A stretch of 64,000 bases of DNA. Origin: FEN-1350 sp964643355 (lineage in GTDB: Bacteria > Planctomycetota > Phycisphaerae > Sedimentisphaerales > Anaerohalosphaeraceae). The stretch spans positions 1 through 64,000 of the forward strand of contig CAZXPW010000012.1 of NCBI GenBank assembly GCA_964643355.1. Reading direction: 5' to 3'. Below, piece after piece: positions 1 through 6,730 of the stretch. The notes under the pieces were generated by a model that saw nothing but the letters and a program-made list of their open reading frames with translations, had not been told where the DNA came from and did not search any database. The stretch's first letter is position 1. Every line of letters starts with the position of its first letter. A program made the position numbers and the translations under genes.

Positions 1-51
1 GGTTGCCTGTTAATTTGCTGGCGACGAATCATAAGGTTTTGTTAGAGCTCC

Positions 52-786
52 TTATTTGTTTTTCGAATGGACGATGTCCAGCCATTCTTTCATATAAGTT
101 TTCAATTCGACGGCCGTCATTTGCTCGACATGACCGTCCCAATACGACACATTGGCCTTGTCCCGATGACGAAACGCCGCCGTTCCGTAAGTGTCATAGC
201 CGACCCAATTCTCGCCATAGTCAAGATATTTATCGCATTGCCAATAATTAAACCACCAGTCCATCGCGTCGGCCATGCATACGATTCTGCCGCTCTGGGA
301 TTCCAGGCGAGGGCGTACATAGAACTCGTAATCATACGCCTCGGAGTTGAGACCGTAACTGCGATTCATCGGATACAGACCGTCCTGGTCGTGGCTGAGG
401 GCGTAACGGGCCGAGGGACAGATATATCGCCGCTCAAACGCGGGCTTATATTCCTCAAGCTCCCCGATATAACGCTGGCGATATTCGGAGCCGGTCGCGG
501 GCAAATCGAGCAAATTGCGGAATTCGTCCAGAGAATGCCATGGATGCATGACGATCCCCCTGTCCCAGTCCTGAACCGAGATCGGCAACAGTTTGTTTGT
601 CTCCACAAAATAGGTGTATAACGCCAGCGAATACTGTTTCAGAAGCGACTTACATTGAATCGCCCGAGCGGTTTCCTTGGACCGATTCAGGGCCGGCAGA
701 ATGAGACTCATCAGCAGTGCGATCACGGCCAGAACGACAATCAACTCCACCAGCGTAAAAGCGAAATGTACCCGTTTTGATTCCAT
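52..786 (-). CDS. type II secretion/pilin-like prepilin protein with H-X9-DG C-terminus
   Basis: A 244-aa protein with a type IV pilin-like N-terminus: short basic leader, then FTLVELIVVLAVIALLMSLI, the class III signal cut before Phe by a prepilin peptidase, with Glu at mature position 5. The C-terminal segment HRDKANVSYWDGH has the H-X9-DG spacing typical of the very expanded pseudopilin family of Planctomycetota and Verrucomicrobiota. It is probably an inner-membrane-anchored, periplasm-facing pseudopilin of a type II secretion-like system, but the individual role of such proteins is unknown. The ATG at 786 follows a GGGGC stretch. It stands alone; no secretion ATPase or prepilin peptidase is in the window. 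Confidence 0.88.
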   Translation of the reverse strand: MESKRVHFAFTLVELIVVLAVIALLMSLILPALNRSKETARAIQCKSLLKQYSLALYTYFVETNKLLPISVQDWDRGIVMHPWHSLDEFRNLLDLPATGSEYRQRYIGELEEYKPAFERRYICPSARYALSHDQDGLYPMNRSYGLNSEAYDYEFYVRPRLESQSGRIVCMADAMDWWFNYWQCDKYLDYGENWVGYDTYGTAAFRHRDKANVSYWDGHVEQMTAVELKTYMKEWLDIVHSKNK

Positions 787-947
787 ATTGCCCCATCAGC
801 ATGCAAAGGAAGCCATACAATGTTATTTTATCATAAACCCGCCTGCAAGTTCGAAGAAAAACGCAAATCTGGACGAATCCGCGGAGGATCAGGGTCGGCG
901 CAACCATCCGGCCGGTGTCCCGTCCCAAAGCGGGGGCCAATCCGTTC

Positions 948-976
948 TTGACCGGCTCGACAATGTCGGATATTGT
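948..976 (+). promoter_or_regulatory. candidate sigma70-type promoter for the DUF1080 gene
   Basis: TTGACC at 948-953, a 17-bp spacer, then TATTGT at 971-976, about 54 bp before the ATG at 1030. The rest of the 243-bp gap between the two divergent genes shows nothing else recognisable. Called by eye only. Confidence 0.4.
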
Positions 977-1029
977 GGCGTTGTTTTATTACGGGATTAA
1001 CCGACTTTTCAAGATTGATGGAGGTTGCC

Positions 1030-1749
1030 ATGCGAAAAAAAATGTTCATCGCCATCGTTTCATTGCTGGTTCTGGCCGTTGCCTGGGCACAGGATGTCAT
1101 CACCCTGCCCCGCGCCTTCATTGACGGCTCCGGCCCGGACTGGAAAGAGCTGACCGAGCAGGATTTCGCCCATGTCAACGGCGACCCCGAGACCTGGTCG
1201 TTCAAGGATGGGCTAATCTGCTGTACCGGCCGGCCCGTCGGCGTGATGAAGACCGTTAAGCAGTACACCAACTTCGAGTTCGTGGCGCAGTGGCGGCATC
1301 TGAAATCCGCCGGCAACTCGGGCTTCTTTCTCTGGTGTCCGCCATCGGCCCTGGAAAATCTCGCCCCCGACAAGCTCCCCGCCGGCGGCATCGAGGTCCA
1401 GGTCCTCGACCACGGTTATGCCGAGCAATACGAGAAACAGAACGGCAAAAAGCCGGACTGGTTTACCACCAACGGCGATGTCTTCGCCGTCGGTACCTCG
1501 AAGATGAAACCCTTCCCGCCCCTCTCGCCGGATGGCTCGCGAAGTTTCCCGCGAAAGAACCTCAGCAAGGGCGTGGGCCAGTGGAATCATTATTATGTCC
1601 GCGCGATCAACGGCCAGGTCCGCCTCTGGGTCAACGGCGAAGAGGTCTCCGGCGGTTCCGATTGCCAGCCCCACTCCGGCCACCTGTGCCTGGAATCCGA
1701 GGGCTCCCCCATCGAATTCCGCTGTATCCGTATCCGCGAGCTGCCGTAG
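1030..1749 (+). CDS. exported 3-keto-disaccharide hydrolase / DUF1080 domain protein
   Basis: A 239-aa protein: Sec signal peptide (MRKKMFIAIVSLLVLAVAWA) followed by a single DUF1080 domain, a concanavalin-like beta-sandwich found in many paralogues in Planctomycetota. Typical features are the WSFKDGLICCTGRP segment, the NSGFFLW strand and the closing IEFRCIRIRELP strand. Some members hydrolyse 3-keto-glycosides, others may only bind sugar; the exact substrate cannot be told. The frame is open further upstream, but the ATG at 1030 follows GGAGG and begins the signal peptide. The TAG stop sits exactly where the domain normally ends, so TAG works as a stop here. Confidence 0.87.
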   Translation: MRKKMFIAIVSLLVLAVAWAQDVITLPRAFIDGSGPDWKELTEQDFAHVNGDPETWSFKDGLICCTGRPVGVMKTVKQYTNFEFVAQWRHLKSAGNSGFFLWCPPSALENLAPDKLPAGGIEVQVLDHGYAEQYEKQNGKKPDWFTTNGDVFAVGTSKMKPFPPLSPDGSRSFPRKNLSKGVGQWNHYYVRAINGQVRLWVNGEEVSGGSDCQPHSGHLCLESEGSPIEFRCIRIRELP

Positions 1750-1773
1750 GGGATTTCACTTTTGGGGCTTGAA

Positions 1774-2148
1774 ATGAAAACTGCAAATAGCAATTTCTTT
1801 CGCCGGATAGCATGGTCCTGCGTGGTCGGAATAGTAATTGGATGCGGATTATTTATTCTGAGTGTTGTTATTACGATTATAACTCAATCCAAGAATTCTG
1901 CTACATCAACGGGAATCGCGAAGGCATATTGCTGTTTCATCTCCGATATAGTCGATAATTGTTTTACGAAGACGGGGTTTGTTTCAAATCATGGCGTTAT
2001 TTCAGTTTTTTGCCTATCAACAGTTTTATCTGGTATATTTGGTGGATGTGTTGCGTTGTTGCTGATCGTATGCTTTGAAATCTTGCTCCATATGTTCGGA
2101 TATAGCTCAAAGAGACGAAAACAAGAAACCATCGATCGATATGAATAA
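1774..2148 (+). CDS. small membrane protein of unknown function
   Basis: About 124 aa with two strongly hydrophobic segments (near residues 15-35 and 75-100) separated by a polar Ser/Lys/Cys-containing loop, and a basic C-terminus (SSKRRKQE). No family recognised. Its base composition is visibly AT-richer than both neighbours. It starts 25 bp after the DUF1080 stop without a clear ribosome binding site (an upstream in-frame start at 1762 is possible), and its stop codon abuts the first palindrome of the RAYT element. It may be a lineage-specific gene or acquired DNA; whether it is expressed is uncertain. Confidence 0.5.
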   Translation: MKTANSNFFRRIAWSCVVGIVIGCGLFILSVVITIITQSKNSATSTGIAKAYCCFISDIVDNCFTKTGFVSNHGVISVFCLSTVLSGIFGGCVALLLIVCFEILLHMFGYSSKRRKQETIDRYE

Positions 2149-2232
2149 GCCCCGAAGGGGCAATGAGAATTTAGCCGGGGGCGTGAGCCCCCGGAATCCA
2201 AATGCGACACGAATTTTAAGCCCCGAAGGGGC
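2149..2232. repeat. left REP-like palindromes of the RAYT element
   Basis: Three short palindromes upstream of the transposase: GCCCCGAAGGGGC at 2149-2161 and again at 2220-2232 (5-bp arms around GAA), and between them a longer imperfect hairpin at 2171-2194 that begins TTAGCCGGG and ends GCCCCCGG. A short stem preceded by a TTAG-like tetranucleotide is the usual architecture of REP sequences mobilised by RAYT enzymes. Confidence 0.75.
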
Positions 2233-2249
2233 GAAAGAAATGAGTAACG

Positions 2250-2699
2250 ATGTCCTATACCAGTCTCCATTACCATATTATCTTCTCGATCAAAGGTCGA
2301 AAGGCCTTGCTGAACCAATCGGAAATGTCCCGTTTGTGTGAATACCTTGGAGGGATTGTTCGAAATATCGACGGAACCCTTCATCTGGCCGGCGGACCTG
2401 CGGATCATATCCATCTTGCGTTAACTCTGGATCCCAAAACCGCTCTGGCCGATATGGTTCGAACACTGAAGACAAATTCCTCTCGATGGATACACCAAAC
2501 CTATCCGGACCTTCGAACCTTTGCATGGCAGGATGGTTACATGGCCTTTTCGGTCTCTCATTCCGGATTGACGGTGGTTGTTGATTACATTCGAAATCAA
2601 TTGGAGCATCATAAGAAGTTGAGTTATCGCGAAGAATTGGAGCAATTTCTGGTCAAGCATGGAATCGCATATAACCCACGATACATCGAGGGCGATTAA
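2250..2699 (+). CDS. REP-associated tyrosine transposase (Y1_Tnp, IS200/IS605-like)
   Basis: A 149-aa HUH-type single-strand transposase. It starts like IS200 TnpA proteins (SYTSLHYHIIFSIKGRKAL), carries the HUH metal motif as DHIHLAL near residue 53, and has the catalytic-tyrosine helix region near VVDYIRNQLEHHKKLSY, which is typical of Y1 transposases. No TnpB or IscB partner is present. Both sides carry matching short palindromes in inverted order, so this is best read as a RAYT plus REP unit of about 640 bp. Start ATG at 2250 follows an AAAGAAATGAG stretch. The full-length frame suggests it is intact. Confidence 0.85.
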   Translation: MSYTSLHYHIIFSIKGRKALLNQSEMSRLCEYLGGIVRNIDGTLHLAGGPADHIHLALTLDPKTALADMVRTLKTNSSRWIHQTYPDLRTFAWQDGYMAFSVSHSGLTVVVDYIRNQLEHHKKLSYREELEQFLVKHGIAYNPRYIEGD

Positions 2700-2706
2700 T
2701 TCTGTC

Positions 2707-2790
2707 GCCCCTTCAGGGCTTGGATTTCGAGAGGATTCGGGTACCGGAGGCTGACGCCCCCGGCTAAATTCTTACGGCCCCATCGGGGTC
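2707..2790. repeat. right REP-like palindromes of the RAYT element, inverted
   Basis: Downstream of the transposase the upstream palindromes recur in reverse complement: GCCCCTTCAGGGC at 2707-2719 (one mismatch to the reverse complement of the left copy), a hairpin at 2744-2767 ending CGGCTAA (complement of TTAGCCG), and GGCCCCATCGGGGTC at 2776-2790. The transposase gene is therefore flanked by inverted REP blocks. Confidence 0.72.
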
Positions 2791-2852
2791 TTTTGTCGGT
2801 GGAGAGAATTTTGCCGTAAGCAGCTTTGGTAAAGGTTTGACAAGGAGAAAAA

Positions 2853-5396
2853 ATGGTTCATCGATCAAGTTTGGTCAAAATCGTCGTCGCACTTCAATTC
2901 CTTTTGTTACCCGTAGCCCTGTGGGCCGCCGGGATAGAGATTACCGAAGCCGAAATGCAAACCGCCCGGCAGTGGGTCAAGGACCATCTGCTCGAATGCA
3001 AGGTCGATCCCGCCGCGGCCAAGCCCGCAGAAGTCACCCAGCAGCCCGTGCCGCGACTGGAGGTCTTGGCCAACTACGACCCCGTCATTCCCAACTCGCG
3101 CGGCCCGCGGCCGTTGACGCTGGGCCAGATCGAGTACAAACGCGGCCTCTATTGTCACGCGCCCAGCCGCGTCGTCGTCGTGTTGCCCTCACCGGCCAAA
3201 TCCTTCTCGGCCGTCATCGGGGTCGATAACAACCCCGATACTGCCCGCGGTTGCGGCAGCGTCGTCTTCTCTGTCCGCGTCGGCGACAAGGCCGTCTTCA
3301 CTTCCGCCGTGATGCGCCATAACACGCCCGCCCAGCCGATCACCGTCGATCTGGCCGGGGCCGACCGCTTCACGCTCGAGGTCGGCGACGCCGGTGACGG
3401 CATCTCCTGCGACCAGTCCGACTGGGCCGACGCCAAGGTCACACTCGCCGATGGTAAAGAGCTCTGGCTTGGCGATCTGCCGCTGATCGACACGCGCTCG
3501 CAATCCACCGTTGTCTCGTTCCCGCGCACCAGCAAGTTGCCGTTCTCGTTCGTCTATGGCGGCAAGACCTCCGACGAACTGCTCGGCGTCTGGAGCAGAA
3601 CTGCCGACACCAAAAAGCTCGACGACAATCGCACGCAGCATTCTTTCGTCTGGACCGACGCTGCGACCGGTCTGGAATGCCGCTGCGTGGCCGTCGAATA
3701 TGCCCGCTGGCCGGCCGTCGAATGGACCGTCTGGTTCAAAAACACCGGCAAGCAAAACACCCCGATCCTCAAAAACATCCTCGGCCTCGATACCGATTTC
3801 CAGCGGTCGGGCGGCGGCGAGTTCGTCCTCAACGCATGGAAGGGTGACACCTGTGCCCCCGACCTCTATCAGCCGATCCCCGTCGCCCTCGGACCCAACG
3901 CCAAGCAGCGATTCGCCCCCGCCGGCGGCCGCGGCAGTAACCTGGCCTTCCCGTATTACAACCTGACGATGCCCGGCGGCGGGATGTTTCTGGCCGTCGG
4001 CTGGCCGGGCCAGTGGGCCAGCGTGTTCACCCGCGATGACGGCCGGAACCTGAGAATCCTTGCCGGACAGGAACTGACCAACATGGTCCTCCAACCCGGC
4101 GAAGTCATCCGTTCCCCGCTTACGGCCTTGGTTTTCTGGAAGGGCGACGACATCGATCGTTCGCAGAATCTCTGGCGGCGTTGGATGTACGCCTGCAACA
4201 TGCCCCGCACCGCCGACGGCAAGCTCCCCTCGCCGATCCTGCTGGGCAATACCTCGCTGGAATTCAACGAAATGGTTGACGCCAATGAGGAAAACCAAAA
4301 GTACTTTATCGATCGATATAAGCAGGAAAACATCAAGATCGACTATTGGTGGATGGACGCCGGCTGGTATCCCTGCAACGGCCAGTGGCCCATCACCGGC
4401 ACCTGGGAACCGGACCTTACGCGATTTCCAAACGGTCTTCGCGCCATCAGCGATCACGGCCTGAGTAAGGGCATTAAAACCCTCGTCTGGTTCGAGCCCG
4501 AGCGCGTCGCCGGCGGCACCTGGATCTCCACCAATCACCCCGAGTGGCTGCTGGGCTCGACGCTCCTGAACCTTGGAAACCCCAAGGCCCAGCAGTGGCT
4601 CACTGACCATGTCGATCGCGTCCTCCGCGAGCAGGGCATCCACCTCTACCGTCAGGACTTCAACATGGACCCGCTTGGCTATTGGCGGGCAAACGACACC
4701 GCCGATCGCCAGGGCATCACCGAAAACCTGCACATCCAGGGGTATCTGGCCTATTGGGATCAGCTTCGCCTCCGACACCCCGGCCTGATCATCGACAGTT
4801 GCGCCTCCGGCGGCCGACGCAACGACCTGGAGACGATGCGCCGGGCCGTCGCCCTGCACCCGACCGACTACAATTACGGCCACCTGGCCGCCAAGCAGGC
4901 CTTTCACAGCAGCTTGTTCCAGTGGCTGCCCTATTACGCGTCCAACACGATCCCGATCGACACCGTCGATGCGTATGCCATTCGCAGCGGCTATGCTCCG
5001 GCCGTCGTTCTCGGCTATGACCTTCGCCGCAACGATTTGGATACCGCCCGTCTGCGGACCCTCACCGAGCAGTGGCGCTCGATTGTGCCTTTGTTTGCAG
5101 CCGACTTCTACCCGTTGACTCCCTACAGCATCGACGAGAATCAGTGGTTCGGCTGGCAATTCTACGACCCCGCCTCCGGCAAGGGCTGCCTCCAGTTCTT
5201 CCGCCGTTCCGCCTGCGACGACTCGACGAAAACTTTCAAACTCAAAGGCCTCGACGCCGGCGCTCAATACGAAGTCAAAGACTTCGACGCCGCAGCCCCG
5301 ATCCTAAAATCCGGCCAATATCTTATGGACTCCGGTTTGGAAATCGCCATCCCCTCCAAACCCGGCGCGGTTGTCTTTACCTTCTCAAAAAAATAA
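2853..5396 (+). CDS. exported NPCBM-domain GH36 alpha-galactosidase
   Basis: An 847-aa secreted glycosidase. After a signal peptide (to about residue 26) comes an NPCBM/NEW2 carbohydrate-binding domain (about 65-200), a GH36 N-terminal beta-sandwich, and the catalytic barrel. Landmarks are DYWWMDAGWYP (about 495), LVWFEPERV, the nucleophile Asp in YRQDFNMDP (about 602) and the acid/base Asp in DSCASGGRR (about 647). It should release alpha-1,6-galactose from galactomannan or raffinose-type sugars outside the cytoplasm. The ATG at 2853 is preceded by AAGGAG. A strong terminator follows, and it converges on a GH26 gene, which fits joint galactomannan attack. Confidence 0.9.
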   Translation: MVHRSSLVKIVVALQFLLLPVALWAAGIEITEAEMQTARQWVKDHLLECKVDPAAAKPAEVTQQPVPRLEVLANYDPVIPNSRGPRPLTLGQIEYKRGLYCHAPSRVVVVLPSPAKSFSAVIGVDNNPDTARGCGSVVFSVRVGDKAVFTSAVMRHNTPAQPITVDLAGADRFTLEVGDAGDGISCDQSDWADAKVTLADGKELWLGDLPLIDTRSQSTVVSFPRTSKLPFSFVYGGKTSDELLGVWSRTADTKKLDDNRTQHSFVWTDAATGLECRCVAVEYARWPAVEWTVWFKNTGKQNTPILKNILGLDTDFQRSGGGEFVLNAWKGDTCAPDLYQPIPVALGPNAKQRFAPAGGRGSNLAFPYYNLTMPGGGMFLAVGWPGQWASVFTRDDGRNLRILAGQELTNMVLQPGEVIRSPLTALVFWKGDDIDRSQNLWRRWMYACNMPRTADGKLPSPILLGNTSLEFNEMVDANEENQKYFIDRYKQENIKIDYWWMDAGWYPCNGQWPITGTWEPDLTRFPNGLRAISDHGLSKGIKTLVWFEPERVAGGTWISTNHPEWLLGSTLLNLGNPKAQQWLTDHVDRVLREQGIHLYRQDFNMDPLGYWRANDTADRQGITENLHIQGYLAYWDQLRLRHPGLIIDSCASGGRRNDLETMRRAVALHPTDYNYGHLAAKQAFHSSLFQWLPYYASNTIPIDTVDAYAIRSGYAPAVVLGYDLRRNDLDTARLRTLTEQWRSIVPLFAADFYPLTPYSIDENQWFGWQFYDPASGKGCLQFFRRSACDDSTKTFKLKGLDAGAQYEVKDFDAAAPILKSGQYLMDSGLEIAIPSKPGAVVFTFSKK

Positions 5397-5415
5397 TCGC
5401 AATCCATAATCGTGG

Positions 5416-5447
5416 GGGCGAACCTGTGTGTTCGCCCTTTCTTTTTG
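5416..5447 (+). terminator. rho-independent terminator of the GH36 gene
   Basis: Perfect 8-bp stem GGGCGAAC / GTTCGCCC with loop CTGTGT, followed by TTTCTTTTT, 20 bp after the GH36 stop codon. Confidence 0.85.
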
Positions 5448-5520
5448 CCTAAATCCTAACGCCTATACCCCAAATCCCCTTTTGTGGCTTTGCGGGAGAA
5501 TCGCAACTCCGGGAATCCCA

Positions 5521-6504
5521 TCATTTCAGCGTAATGATCTTCGGGCAGGCCATCAGTTCCGCCCCGTTTTGGTTGCCGACCACATTGTAAAATCCCTCGT
5601 CGCTCCAAAACACAAACCCCGCCAGTTCGGGATACGCCGTATCGAGTTTCCGGACGACATCCATGCAGTCTCTCGGCGCATCGTTTTGGCCGCGGATCCC
5701 CAGCTCCGACCACCAGATCACCTTTCCCGCCTGTTTTTTCTTCTCCACGGCCCATCGGTATTCCGAAAACGACAGGCCTGTCCCGTATGCGGATTTGCCG
5801 AGGATATCGACATAGGCGTCGCCCGGATAGTACTTTGCCAGGGCCCCGTCGTTGGAAGTGGTGTGATACGCCCAGATCAGATGATCGAGACCCTTGTCCT
5901 TCGTGAAAGTGTCGTGTACCAGTCGATACAGCTTGATCGCGTTTTCGCTTCCGCCCTTGGCGTGCCACTTGTTCTTGTCGTCGCTTTCGACGAACGGCGT
6001 ATAGATCACGGGAATGCCCTGGTCTTTGAGCCACTTGAGGTTGACGGCCATGCGATCCATCTGCCGGTAGAAATTTTGCTTGGTCGGGTTGTCGCCGGGT
6101 GCGAAAATAAGGTCGATGGTTACCGGGCTGTTCCAGCGTCCGCCCGAAGGATTGGCGTAAAACGAAAACACGCCGACGAGCAATCCCCGATCCCACATCT
6201 TCTTGACCCCCCGGTTCCACAGAGAGTCCGCAAACGGGTTGTCGTCAAAATCATAAGTCACGCAACCGTACCGCGGTAACTTCCCCGTGTGATCGACCAC
6301 CTTCCTGAGCCAGTTGCTTGGCTGATCCATGTCGGGATTTTCATTGTGCACCCAGGTCGCCACCTGCCCAAACAGATACGATCCATTCCCCAGGCCCCTC
6401 AAATAGGCCAAAACTTCCGCAGCGGTAGAGGGCTTGCTTTCGCCGTAAGCAACGAAAGACGAAAACAGGATAAATCCAACAAGGATCAATCGTTGTAGTG
6501 CCAT
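5521..6504 (-). CDS. exported GH26-like beta-mannanase family protein
   Basis: A 327-aa protein with a signal peptide (to about residue 21) and a TIM barrel resembling GH26. Candidate catalytic residues are the Glu in YTPFVES (about 172, where classical GH26 has PFHE) and the Glu in IWWSELGIRG (about 267). It contains the early GQVATW segment and the HLIWAYH strand expected in the family. It would cleave beta-mannan or a related beta-glycan outside the cytoplasm. The His-to-Val change before the acid/base Glu is notable, so substrate assignment is tentative. The ATG at 6504 has a weak GGGGAT site. Convergent with the GH36 gene. Confidence 0.75.
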   Translation of the reverse strand: MALQRLILVGFILFSSFVAYGESKPSTAAEVLAYLRGLGNGSYLFGQVATWVHNENPDMDQPSNWLRKVVDHTGKLPRYGCVTYDFDDNPFADSLWNRGVKKMWDRGLLVGVFSFYANPSGGRWNSPVTIDLIFAPGDNPTKQNFYRQMDRMAVNLKWLKDQGIPVIYTPFVESDDKNKWHAKGGSENAIKLYRLVHDTFTKDKGLDHLIWAYHTTSNDGALAKYYPGDAYVDILGKSAYGTGLSFSEYRWAVEKKKQAGKVIWWSELGIRGQNDAPRDCMDVVRKLDTAYPELAGFVFWSDEGFYNVVGNQNGAELMACPKIITLK

Positions 6505-6730
6505 GGAACTATCCCCATGTAAAAAGGAATCATCAGATTCGCTTCAAGACCCCGGCAATTCTACGATCAATCCCCGGCCTGGGTCAAGGTGCAAATCAAA
6601 GTCGGATCTGGGTCGCCATCGGGGTTGCCTTTCGCAAACGCTCTTTGAACCCCGGACCCTGTGGACGCCTTCTTGCCTTGCCCCCATTTGCCGACTACAA
6701 TACCCAAAACGGATACAAAAAGGACGACCC

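Noticed and set aside
52..786. Start of a type II secretion operon
   Set aside because: Only one pseudopilin is present; such solitary genes are scattered widely in this group and the neighbours are unrelated.
3189..5267. 692-codon open frame on the strand opposite the GH36 gene
   Set aside because: It is a mirror effect of GC-rich codons in the GH36 gene, which has clear catalytic motifs; the opposite frame has no family features or ribosome binding site.
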